From UBA4660 sp034408895 (GTDB lineage Bacteria > Bacteroidota > Bacteroidia > Flavobacteriales_D > Sanyastnellaceae), in assembly GCA_034408895.1 (NCBI GenBank), contig JAWXCI010000028.1:1-58205 (forward strand): a DNA stretch of 58,205 bases, read 5' to 3'. The stretch's first letter is position 1. Every line of letters starts with the position of its first letter. Position numbers and translations under genes: made by a program. The notes beneath the pieces were generated by a model. The model made no database searches. It saw only the letters and a list, made by a program, of their open reading frames with translations, and had not been told where the DNA came from. Positions 7,566 to 15,241 of the stretch are shown here, piece by piece.

Positions 7566-8375
7566 ATGGAACACTTTTATCAGGCAAAAACATTTTTAAA
7601 CGATCATGGAATCTCTTTTCCTGAAACAGGGATTGTTTTAGGTACCGGACTAAATCAATTATTAAATGAAGTGTCTGTAATTACAACTATTCCTTATGCT
7701 GAAATTCCGGGCTTTCCTGTATCAACAGTTGAATTTCATAAAGGCAATTTAATCTATGGAAATTTAAGCGGTAGAAAGGTACTTGTGATGCAGGGACGGT
7801 TACATGCTTATGAAGGATATACCATGCAGCAAATTGTTTTTCCGATACGTGTAATGAAGTTGCTCGGCATTAAAAATCTTTTTTTATCCAATGCCGCAGG
7901 AGGGATTAATCCTGATTTTAAAAAAGGTGATCTGGTTTTAATTGATGATCACATCAATCTCCAGCATACAAATCCACTTATTGGAAAAAATATTGATGAA
8001 TTAGGAACACGTTTCCCTGATATGAGCCAACCCTATGATGCTGTATTAAATAACCATTTGAAAAAAAGTGCAGATAAATTAAAAATAAATTTAAAGCAGG
8101 GTGTGTATGTTGCAGTTCAAGGACCTTTACTTGAAACAAGAGCTGAGTACCGCTATCTGAAAATTATTGGTGCTGATTTAGTAGGCATGTCAACAGTTCC
8201 CGAAGTGATAGCTGCCAATCACATGCAGCTTCCCTGTGCCGCTATTTCTGTAATTACAGATGAATGTGATCCTGATAATTTAAAACCGGTGAACATTTCC
8301 GAAATAATAGAAGTAGCAGGCAAAGCCGACAGTAAATTATCCCGCCTGATTGCGGAGGCAATAAAAATAGTATGA
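7566..8375 (+). CDS. Purine-nucleoside phosphorylase of the arsenosugar cluster
   Basis: 269 aa, typical of trimeric class I PNP. Motifs: GIVLGTGL (phosphate loop), GRLHAYEGY, FPIRVMKLLGI, LSNAAGGIN, DDHINLQHTNPLIG, GPLLETRAEYRYLKIIGADL, VGMSTVPEVIAA and VITDECDPDNL. In human PNP the residue after VIT is Asn243, which favours 6-oxopurines; here it is Asp, which would suit a 6-aminopurine such as adenine. That fits removal of adenine from the ArsS product, but the alignment is by eye. The TGA stop overlaps the ATG of the next gene (ATGA at 8372), indicating translational coupling. Confidence 0.9.
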   Translation: MEHFYQAKTFLNDHGISFPETGIVLGTGLNQLLNEVSVITTIPYAEIPGFPVSTVEFHKGNLIYGNLSGRKVLVMQGRLHAYEGYTMQQIVFPIRVMKLLGIKNLFLSNAAGGINPDFKKGDLVLIDDHINLQHTNPLIGKNIDELGTRFPDMSQPYDAVLNNHLKKSADKLKINLKQGVYVAVQGPLLETRAEYRYLKIIGADLVGMSTVPEVIAANHMQLPCAAISVITDECDPDNLKPVNISEIIEVAGKADSKLSRLIAEAIKIV

Positions 8376-8968
8376 AGAAGGCATTGATTCTATTCACTAA
8401 AAATCCGGAGGCGGGTAAAGTAAAAACAAGGCTTGCAGCAACCATAGGGAATGAAGCTGCACTTAAAGTTTATAATCAACTCTTACTTTACACCGTTTCA
8501 GCAACCGAATACTTGCCAGTTGATATGTTTGTCTTCTATTCGGATCACATTCCGCAGGATGATATTTTTAGTAACAAAAATTACATTAAGGAAATGCAAC
8601 AGGGAATGGATTTAGGAGAAAGAATGAAAAACGCCTTCGCTTCAACTTTTGAAAGAGGGTATGCTGAAATTGTGATCATTGGTGCTGATTGCCCTGATAT
8701 CAGTTCGGCAATAATCATGAATGCCTTTGATGATCTGAATAATAATGATGTAGTGATTGGTCCTGCTGAAGATGGTGGTTATTATTTACTGGGTTTGAAA
8801 GCACTGCACACGGAATTGTTTGAAGACATTGAGTGGAGTACAGAAAAAGTTCTTCACCATACAATTACTAAATGCAAAGCATCGAAACATATATATCATT
8901 TACTACCTGTACTGAATGACATTGATGTAGAAAAAGATCTTGTTCACCTCAATAAAAACGCAATATGA
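8372..8968 (+). CDS. TIGR04282-type arsenosugar biosynthesis transferase (DUF2064)
   Basis: 198 aa. It begins ALILFTKNPEAGKVKTRLAA, the nucleotide-binding motif of the DUF2064/CofC-like glycosyltransferase-A fold. It continues with QQGMDLGERMKNAF, the metal-binding IIGADCPDISS, and GPAEDGGYYLLGL, followed by WSTEKVL. Members clustered with ArsS are named TIGR04282 arsenosugar glycosyltransferases and are proposed to transfer a sugar or activated group onto the arseno-ribose. It is coupled to both neighbours by ATGA overlaps (8372 and 8965). Confidence 0.87.
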   Translation: MKKALILFTKNPEAGKVKTRLAATIGNEAALKVYNQLLLYTVSATEYLPVDMFVFYSDHIPQDDIFSNKNYIKEMQQGMDLGERMKNAFASTFERGYAEIVIIGADCPDISSAIIMNAFDDLNNNDVVIGPAEDGGYYLLGLKALHTELFEDIEWSTEKVLHHTITKCKASKHIYHLLPVLNDIDVEKDLVHLNKNAI

Positions 8969-9351
8969 ATAACACGCAACTTATATTTGTGTACAACGCC
9001 AACAGTGACCTATTCAGCACCGTTACAGACTTTGCTCATAAGATACTATCCCCATCCACCTACGAGTGCAAGTTATGTGCATTGACCTATGACAGCCTGT
9101 CGATAAAACAGGAATGGAAGTCGTTCATTAAAAACCTGCCTGTACAAACTGTTTTTCTCCATAAGAATGAATTTGAAAAACAATATCAAACCCGTACTGC
9201 TTTACCGGCAGCGTATATCTTATCAAGTGGAGTAATTAAAGAAATTATAAACAACCAGGAAATTAAAAGATGTAATTCCGTGGATGAATTGAAAGACTTG
9301 GTTAATAGCAAACTGGAAACAAATGTTCAGCATCATAATCCCAACTTATAA
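8965..9351 (+). CDS. Uncharacterised conserved protein coupled between two arsenosugar transferases
   Basis: 128 aa, function unknown. It starts at an ATGA overlap with the preceding gene, and its last 29 bases overlap the next gene, so it is almost certainly co-translated. Visible features are LIFVYNANSDLFSTVTDFAH, KILSPSTYECKLCALTYDSL with a CxxC pair near residues 35-38, IKQEWKSFIKNLP, and LHKNEFEKQY. From memory, similar small proteins with a YNANSG / SPxTYxCxLCxLTY pattern occur widely without an assigned role. There is no signal peptide or membrane segment. The CxxC could bind metal or an arsenical, or be redox active; that is inference. Confidence 0.75.
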   Translation: MNNTQLIFVYNANSDLFSTVTDFAHKILSPSTYECKLCALTYDSLSIKQEWKSFIKNLPVQTVFLHKNEFEKQYQTRTALPAAYILSSGVIKEIINNQEIKRCNSVDELKDLVNSKLETNVQHHNPNL

Positions 9352-10018
9352 TGAAGCAGCCGAGATTGCACACACCATTAGCAAAACAAATGGTGCTATT
9401 GATTTGTATGAGTCAGAAATTATTATTATAGACGGGGGCAGCACAGATGATACAATCAACATTGCCCGACAATGCGGAGCAACTGTTGTTGAGAGCGATA
9501 TCAAAGGAAGGGGGGCACAGATGAACATGGGTGCCTCAATTGCTAAATATGAAATATTATATTTTCTTCACGCTGACAGCATACCACCAAATAATTTTAC
9601 AACACAAATTTTAAACGCTTACCACAGCGGTGTGAGCAGCGGATGCTTTCGTTTGCAATTTGATTACAAGCACTGGTTTCTCAAAGCCAATGCCTGGTTC
9701 ACCAGGTTTAATGCAAATGCTGTTCGTTTCGGTGATCAAAGCTTGTTTGTTACAAAAGAAGTTTTTCATAAGGCAGGTGGCTTTCGGGAAGATTTGCTGA
9801 TGATGGAAGACCAGGAAATTATTCATCGTCTGAAACAACAGGGCAAGTTCAAGGTGTTGAATGACTACGTTATTACGTCAGCAAGAAAATACCTGGACAA
9901 CGGAGTGTACCGGATGCAGGGAATTTTTTATCGCATTTGGGCGATGTATTATTTAGGCTATTCTCAGGAGCAACTGCTGAAGGTTCATAAGAGATTAATC
10001 AGGAAAAATAAATTATAA
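9323..10018 (+). CDS. TIGR04283-type arsenosugar biosynthesis glycosyltransferase (GT2 fold)
   Basis: 231 aa. A GT2 family fold: FSIIIPTYNEAAEIAHTI at the N-terminus, IIIIDGGSTDDT, ESDIKGRGAQMNMGAS, the metal-binding YFLHADSIPP (DxD position), GDQSLFVTKEVFHKAGGF, and MMEDQEIIHRLK. This matches the short TIGR04283 family found with ArsS. The ATG at 9323 overlaps the upstream gene by 29 bases, and it is the natural start because the first beta strand begins immediately. Expected to glycosylate the arseno-ribose intermediate; donor and acceptor are not determined. Confidence 0.88.
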   Translation: MFSIIIPTYNEAAEIAHTISKTNGAIDLYESEIIIIDGGSTDDTINIARQCGATVVESDIKGRGAQMNMGASIAKYEILYFLHADSIPPNNFTTQILNAYHSGVSSGCFRLQFDYKHWFLKANAWFTRFNANAVRFGDQSLFVTKEVFHKAGGFREDLLMMEDQEIIHRLKQQGKFKVLNDYVITSARKYLDNGVYRMQGIFYRIWAMYYLGYSQEQLLKVHKRLIRKNKL

Positions 10019-10028
10019 ACTTCATCAA

Positions 10029-10346
10029 ATGGAATGGTGGGAAACATTTAAAGATTGGTTTTTAAGTTTGGGCGAAAAGTATAACGTAAACCCATACATC
10101 TTTGGTGGCATTTATGTCGGTGCTATACCTTTCTTTTTTCTTTCACTTGCGTGGACAATAAAAAATATAAAAAAGAAAAAATCAATTGTGCTTCCTGCTT
10201 TATTAACAGGATTCTTTTTTATATCCGCTTATCTATATTTGATAATTGCCGGTAAAAATATTCCGGTTTGGGTTTATATTTTTATTGTCATCATGGTAGG
10301 TTATGGGGTATTTTCAACTATACGCATAATAAAATCAAAAAAATAA
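10029..10346 (+). CDS. Small membrane protein with three predicted helices
   Basis: 105 aa. An amphipathic N-terminus (MEWWETFKDWFLSLGEKYNV) is followed by hydrophobic segments at about residues 25-44 (FGGIYVGAIPFFFLSLAWTI), 53-72 (VLPALLTGFFFISAYLYLII) and 78-97 (VWVYIFIVIMVGYGVFSTI), with Lys-rich loops and tail. The family is not recognised. It starts 10 bases after the glycosyltransferase stop, so it is probably the last gene of the arsenosugar operon; a transport or scaffold role would be a guess. Confidence 0.7.
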   Translation: MEWWETFKDWFLSLGEKYNVNPYIFGGIYVGAIPFFFLSLAWTIKNIKKKKSIVLPALLTGFFFISAYLYLIIAGKNIPVWVYIFIVIMVGYGVFSTIRIIKSKK

Positions 10347-10383
10347 TTTCATTACATAAAAAAACTAAAATCAAATAATCAAT

Positions 10384-11454
10384 ATGAAACCAAATGACGA
10401 CAATGCAAAGCTGCCGAAAGAGCAACGCCCTTACAGAATATTGATTATCTCAGGCTCTAACAGGAGGCAATACAACTGCCCGGGCGTTGACAGTAAGTCA
10501 AGAACACTCATGCTAAAGATGGCAGAAATGCTGCCGCAGGATTGGGAAATAGATTACGAAGATTTAGGCAATGTATATTCACGGGAACATATTCAAAGTT
10601 GCAACGCATGCGTTTCCACTTCCATGGCATTATGCGTTTGGCCATGCAATTGTTATTCAAAAAACAGCAGCAGCGAACCCGACCTGATGTGGAATTTAGA
10701 TTTGTATGCAAGGTTTGATATGGCTGATGCATGGGCTATTATTGGACCTGTAAACTGGTATGCGCCATCAAGCAATTTGAAATTAATGTTTGACAGATTA
10801 GTGTGCATGAATGGCGGAAACCCTGATGAGGAAACCATCGGACATAAAGATGCAATGAAAGCAATGGCGCTTGAACACAGCGATGAATGGAAAGAAATGA
10901 GCATAAACCACATGGAAGGCAGAACCGCAGCTTTTTTTTGCTACGGTGATGATGGTGGTGACGAGTTTGGTACTGACGGCAGACCAAAAATATTAATGCA
11001 TAAAAATTATTTTAATCCTGACGAAGAGCCATTTGAAAATGACAGGCTTGCTTACCAGCCTTTAGTATGGCAATGCAGGTATGGCGGTGTGGAAGTGCCT
11101 GATAATTTATGGAAGTATCAATTGATAGGCAAGAACAAAAAATACAGCGACACGCAGGCAGAAGACATGGTTAAAGAAGAAATATTTATGAAGGGATTTT
11201 ATTCCTGGATAAAAGATTTTGAAATCTTTGTAAAGCAAAAAGGCAAGGTTACGCCCGGCAAGTATCGCGCTTATGGATTTAAGCAACCCTCGCATTTATG
11301 GGCCAATGTAAAAGACGGAATAAACTATTTTAAAATGATGGCAGGCAAAGCGCCTGAAGGTTCATCACCTGACCAACAGGAAGAACAAGGATTAAATAAA
11401 GATGCGACATGGCATCCAAAAAAAGGAGAAGGTGAGAAACTGAGAGAGGAGTAA
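10384..11454 (+). CDS. Flavodoxin-fold NAD(P)H-dependent oxidoreductase
   Basis: 356 aa. The N-terminal half has the FMN-reductase/flavodoxin pattern: YRILIISGSNRRQYNCPG for the phosphate loop, a second strand IDYEDL, and ADAWAIIGPVNWYAPSSNLK followed by LMFDRL for the flavin ring. The middle contains a Cys-rich loop (CNACVSTSMALCVWPCNCY). The C-terminal half is a long extension rich in aromatic and charged residues without a recognised domain. It lies 38 bases after the membrane protein, on the same strand. Substrate unknown; a quinone- or arsenical-reducing role is possible but not shown. Confidence 0.75.
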   Translation: MKPNDDNAKLPKEQRPYRILIISGSNRRQYNCPGVDSKSRTLMLKMAEMLPQDWEIDYEDLGNVYSREHIQSCNACVSTSMALCVWPCNCYSKNSSSEPDLMWNLDLYARFDMADAWAIIGPVNWYAPSSNLKLMFDRLVCMNGGNPDEETIGHKDAMKAMALEHSDEWKEMSINHMEGRTAAFFCYGDDGGDEFGTDGRPKILMHKNYFNPDEEPFENDRLAYQPLVWQCRYGGVEVPDNLWKYQLIGKNKKYSDTQAEDMVKEEIFMKGFYSWIKDFEIFVKQKGKVTPGKYRAYGFKQPSHLWANVKDGINYFKMMAGKAPEGSSPDQQEEQGLNKDATWHPKKGEGEKLREE

Positions 11455-11532
11455 TTTCGATCGAATTTGAAAGAAGTCTGCTAATAACAAACTTTCTGTT
11501 CCTTTGTATCTTTTGAAAACTAATTTTAGCAC

Positions 11533-12135
11533 ATGAAAAATCCCTTGGTACATCCCATTTCAACCATTGACAATCCTGAGTTGGAGGAGCTGGTGCAATT
11601 CTTTAATGAAACACTTGGCTTTTGTCCCAACAGTGTGCTCACGATGCAGCACAGGCCGCATCTTGCAAAGGCTTTTGTAAATCTAAATATGGCTGTTATG
11701 CAAAATGAAGGAAGAGTAACCAGTGCACTTAAGCGGTTGATCGGTTACCTTTCGAGCTATACTGCAGGTTGCAACTATTGCCAGGCCCACACTATCCGAG
11801 CTGCCGAACGCTACGGGGCAGAACAAGATAAACTCAATAATATTTGGGAGTACAAAATGCATCCGGCTTTCAGCGATGCCGAAAAAGCCGCTCTTGATTT
11901 TGCAATCGCTGCGAGCACTGTTCCAAATGCCGTTACTGATGAAGTGGCAAAGAATATCCGCAGTCATTGGGATGAAGGGGAAATTGTTGAGATATTAGGG
12001 GTTATCAGTTTGTTTGGTTACCTGAATCGCTGGAACGATTCCATGGCTACTCCACTTGAAAATGCAGCGCTGCAATCAGGAAAAACTTATCTCGAAAAGA
12101 AGGGTTGGAATCCCGGGAAACATTTACATCAATAA
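11533..12135 (+). CDS. Carboxymuconolactone decarboxylase family (AhpD-like) protein
   Basis: 200 aa. The AhpD-like redox motif occurs in GYLSSYTAGCNYCQAHT (CxxC followed by a helix with His), preceded by VTSALKRLI and followed by HPAFSDAEKAALDFAIAAST, the arrangement of peroxidase-related CMD proteins. It is the second AhpD-like gene in this block and about twice the size of the one at 6090. Its stop is followed within 10 bases by a possible GTG start of the next gene. Expected activity is a thiol-dependent peroxidase or disulfide reductase in the cytoplasm; the substrate is unknown. Confidence 0.82.
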   Translation: MKNPLVHPISTIDNPELEELVQFFNETLGFCPNSVLTMQHRPHLAKAFVNLNMAVMQNEGRVTSALKRLIGYLSSYTAGCNYCQAHTIRAAERYGAEQDKLNNIWEYKMHPAFSDAEKAALDFAIAASTVPNAVTDEVAKNIRSHWDEGEIVEILGVISLFGYLNRWNDSMATPLENAALQSGKTYLEKKGWNPGKHLHQ

Positions 12136-12989
12136 TAACTAAAGTGATAAGATCCGTATTCGACACCTATGGTGTACTTATTCTCATAACAATGTTTGTA
12201 ATCCTTTTTCTATTTGAAAGCAAGTTTCAATTAAGAAAACGAGTGCAAAGTCGATGGAAGAGAATTTTTATCAATTCTATTGTTTCCATTCCTGCTTTTG
12301 CTTTGCTGCGCATTCTGTTCATTCCTGCAATGCTATGGCTGGCTGCACAAAACCAGGAATGGCATTTCGGGTTGAATTATTTATTTGAGGTTCCGCAATG
12401 GGCGCATTATGCGATAAGTTTTTTACTGCTTGATTATAGCAATTACTTATGGCATATACTGCTACACAAATTTCCCATTTTATGGCGATTTCATTTAGTG
12501 CACCACACCGACCTTGATTTGGATATTACTACAGCTTTTCGGTTTCACTTTGGTGAAATGATTGGTTCCATCATTTTTCGTGGTGCGGCAATTATTCTAA
12601 TTGGTGTTTCACCGGTGATGGTACTTATTTATGAAATTGCTTTTGAGGCAGCAACTCAATTTCATCACAGCAATATAAAATTACCGTTTCGCTTTGAGAA
12701 AATTTTGAACTATCTGATTGTAACGCCACGAATGCACGGCATACATCACTCCATGATAAAGAAAGAAACAGATAGTAATTATTCTATCATTTTTTCATTC
12801 TGGGATCGCATACATAAAACAGTTAGGTTAAATATTCATCAAAACGAAATTGTCACGGGAGTTCCACACTATGCTGATGAAAGAGAATTAACAATCGGTA
12901 ATCTTTTAAAGATGCCTTTTACTAAAATCAGGAAGTGGAACAAAGTTGAAAGGATTGAAGAAGAAAAGTACAATGAATTAAAACCATAA
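12105..12989 (+). CDS. Sterol desaturase / fatty acid hydroxylase family membrane protein
   Basis: 294 aa from this ATG. The ATG overlaps the upstream gene by 31 bases; a GTG at 12144, nine bases past the upstream stop, is an equally good start and gives 281 aa. Diiron histidine boxes are visible: HILLH, HLVHH in WRFHLVHHTDLDLD, and HGIHH in TPRMHGIHHS, with a further QFHHSNIKLP. Hydrophobic segments flank the boxes. The family hydroxylates or desaturates lipids or carotenoids in the inner membrane using O2. The lipid substrate is not evident. The TAA overlaps the ATG of nhaD (TAATG). Confidence 0.88.
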   Translation: MESRETFTSIITKVIRSVFDTYGVLILITMFVILFLFESKFQLRKRVQSRWKRIFINSIVSIPAFALLRILFIPAMLWLAAQNQEWHFGLNYLFEVPQWAHYAISFLLLDYSNYLWHILLHKFPILWRFHLVHHTDLDLDITTAFRFHFGEMIGSIIFRGAAIILIGVSPVMVLIYEIAFEAATQFHHSNIKLPFRFEKILNYLIVTPRMHGIHHSMIKKETDSNYSIIFSFWDRIHKTVRLNIHQNEIVTGVPHYADERELTIGNLLKMPFTKIRKWNKVERIEEEKYNELKP

Positions 12990-14272
12990 TGACAGGACTA
13001 ATAATTACCATTTTCGTTTTAGGATACATCGCCATTGCGACTGAACATTCCATCAAAATAAACAAGGCAGCAACCGCTTTGGTTACTGGTGTTCTCTGCT
13101 GGACAGTGTACATTCTGTTTTCGCCTGACAAGCACTTAATAAGCGAAGAACTTACCCACCATTTGGGAGAACTTTCAGGCATTTTATTTTTTCTGCTTGG
13201 TGCAATGACTATTGTTGAACTAGTTGATGCACATGACGGCTTTGACATTATCACAACAAGAATAAAGCAGACCGACAAACGCAAACTACTTTGGACAGTT
13301 GCTTTTATCACCTTTTTTCTTTCAGCCATTTTAGACAACCTGACAACTACCATCGTAATCATTTCATTGCTTCGTAAACTTATCAAGGACGACAAAGACA
13401 GATTATTTTTTGCAGGTATTGTTGTAGTAGCGGCAAATGCAGGTGGAGCATGGAGTCCGATTGGTGATGTAACCACAACTATGCTTTGGATTGGTGGACA
13501 AATCACCGCTTCCAATATCATCATCAAATTAATTCTGCCAAGTTTAATGTGCCTTACAATTCCTTTGGTTTATCTTTCTTTCAAGTTGAAAGGGAATATT
13601 GAAAGACCAGACATTGAAATCAATTCAAACAATCAGACGCTTTCTCAGAGACATCAATCAATCGTTTTTTTTTCGGGTGTGCTGATTCTTGTTTTAGTTC
13701 CAGTTTTCAAAACAGTAACACATCTTCCACCTTTCATGGGAATACTTATCGGACTTGGAATACTTTGGATAATCACCGAAATTATTCACGGGCAAAAAGA
13801 TGAAGAAGACAAACACAATCTTTCGGTTGTTCATGCACTTCGTAAGATTGACACACCGAGTATTTTATTTTTTCTTGGCATCCTGGTAAGTATTGCAGCA
13901 TTGCAGTCAGCAGGCATACTTTCCGAACTTGCTCAATGGTTGACAGCAACATTGCAAAATGACAACACGATCGTAATTTCAATCGGCTTGCTTTCATCTA
14001 TTATTGACAATGTTCCATTGGTTGCAGCAGCACAAGGCATGTATGACCTCAATCAATATCCTACTGACCATTATTTTTGGGAGTTTCTTGCTTACTGCAC
14101 AGGCACAGGTGGAAGTGCTTTAATCATTGGTTCGGCAGCAGGTGTGGCAGCAATGGGCATGGAGAAAATAAGTTTCTTCTGGTATCTGAAAAAAATAAGC
14201 TTGCTTGCATTGCTTGGTTACTTTGCAGGAGTTATCACTTACATTCTACAACATCAAGTCTTCGGTCTATGA
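12989..14272 (+). CDS. nhaD: Na+/H+ antiporter NhaD family
   Basis: 427 aa with about eleven hydrophobic segments. It starts MTGLIITIFVLGYIAIATEH, the NhaD N-terminus, and includes HLGELSGILFFLLGAMTIVE, LSAILDNLTTTIVIISLLRK, ANAGGAWSPIGDVTTTMLWI, and a C-terminal SSIIDNVPLVAAAQGMY plus GTGGSALIIGSAAG. The two DN-T/V-P-like half-sites are typical of the ion transporter superfamily. It exchanges sodium for protons across the inner membrane. The start overlaps the stop of the hydroxylase gene. Its stop overlaps a short ATGA-coupled reading-frame remnant at 14269. Confidence 0.92.
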   Translation: MTGLIITIFVLGYIAIATEHSIKINKAATALVTGVLCWTVYILFSPDKHLISEELTHHLGELSGILFFLLGAMTIVELVDAHDGFDIITTRIKQTDKRKLLWTVAFITFFLSAILDNLTTTIVIISLLRKLIKDDKDRLFFAGIVVVAANAGGAWSPIGDVTTTMLWIGGQITASNIIIKLILPSLMCLTIPLVYLSFKLKGNIERPDIEINSNNQTLSQRHQSIVFFSGVLILVLVPVFKTVTHLPPFMGILIGLGILWIITEIIHGQKDEEDKHNLSVVHALRKIDTPSILFFLGILVSIAALQSAGILSELAQWLTATLQNDNTIVISIGLLSSIIDNVPLVAAAQGMYDLNQYPTDHYFWEFLAYCTGTGGSALIIGSAAGVAAMGMEKISFFWYLKKISLLALLGYFAGVITYILQHQVFGL

Positions 14273-14404
14273 CAACAAATCAACTGACTGCAAACTTGAT
14301 ACGAGACAGTTTCGGACGAACTGTTTGTGCGGTTAACGGCAAGATTTAAGGATGCGAACGGACAAAAACAAGTTTCTCTTTACGGAACATTTTTTCTATG
14401 TCAA
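14269..14404 (+). pseudogene. Frameshifted small-gene remnant after nhaD
   Basis: An ATG at 14269 overlaps the nhaD stop (ATGA) and reads MTTNQLTANLIRDSFGRTVC, then AVNGKI and a stop at 14347-14349. A different frame continues smoothly as KDANGQKQVSLYGTFFLCQ before its own stop near 14404. Joining them by a frameshift near 14345 gives about 45 residues of coherent protein-like sequence. The family is not recognised. It could be a broken gene formerly coupled to nhaD. Confidence 0.3.
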
Positions 14405-14473
14405 TAACCTTGTAAACATTACCTACATGCTGCAATAAGAAAATATCTATCTGTCATTATTATTTTACAAATC

Positions 14474-15241
14474 ATGAAAAAGCAACTAGTTAACGAAAGA
14501 AAAAAACTGCTTAGTTCATTAGAAAAGATTTTAGAAGGTCCAATGATTTTCTTAGGCTTCGTATGGCTGGCTCTATTGGTGAGTGAATTGATATGGGGTT
14601 TGAATAAACCACTTGAATATGCTAGTTTAACAATCTGGATTATTTTCATCATTGATTATCTGATTAAATTCATTTTAGCGCCTGTTAAAGTTTATTTTTT
14701 TAAAAAGAACTGGTTAACAACTATATCCCTTATTATTCCTGCTTTGAGGGTCTTCCGTATTTTTAGGTTTGTTCGATTGTTGCGAGGCTTACGAGGGATC
14801 AGGCTTGTGCGTATTGTTTCTTCTTTCAACAGAAGTATGAAGAGCCTGGGGGCAGCAATGAAACGAAGAGCCTTTGGTTATGTTTTTATGATTACACTTA
14901 TTGTAACTTTTGCAGGTGCAGCCGGTATGTATGCGTTTGAAAATCCAAATTCAGGTTTTGATAGTTATGGTATGGCTTTATGGTGGACAGCCATGAGGGT
15001 TATAACGGCAGGCAATGAATTTAATCCTTCCACTCCTGAAGGCCGGACACTTGCATTTTTAATAGCAGTTTTTGGGTACACTATTTTTGGCTATGTCACC
15101 GCCACCTTTGCCACGTTTTTTATAGGTCGCGATGCCGAAGAAAAAGATGCACCGTTAGCTGGCTCAAAAGATATAGAAGAATTAAAAAAAGAAATAATTG
15201 CACTTACAAAGTCAATTGATGAATTAAAGAGACCTGCCTGA
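14474..15241 (+). CDS. Voltage-gated-type ion channel with a non-canonical selectivity filter
   Basis: 255 aa. Six helices of the potassium-channel superfamily: S1 around FLGFVWLALLVSELIWGL, S2/S3 around LTIWIIFIIDYLIKFI, an Arg-rich S4 (RVFRIFRFVRLLRGLRGIRL), S5 around GYVFMITLIVTFAGAAGMYA, a pore loop MALWWTAMRVITAGNEF, and S6 FLIAVFGYTIFGYVTATFAT. The pore filter reads TAGNEF rather than TVGYGD. The C-terminus after FFIGRD is a short coiled coil (DIEELKKEIIALTKSIDELK). Bacterial relatives with G-S/N-D/E-type filters exist, but their ion preference is unclear to me. Located in the inner membrane. Confidence 0.85.
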   Translation: MKKQLVNERKKLLSSLEKILEGPMIFLGFVWLALLVSELIWGLNKPLEYASLTIWIIFIIDYLIKFILAPVKVYFFKKNWLTTISLIIPALRVFRIFRFVRLLRGLRGIRLVRIVSSFNRSMKSLGAAMKRRAFGYVFMITLIVTFAGAAGMYAFENPNSGFDSYGMALWWTAMRVITAGNEFNPSTPEGRTLAFLIAVFGYTIFGYVTATFATFFIGRDAEEKDAPLAGSKDIEELKKEIIALTKSIDELKRPA

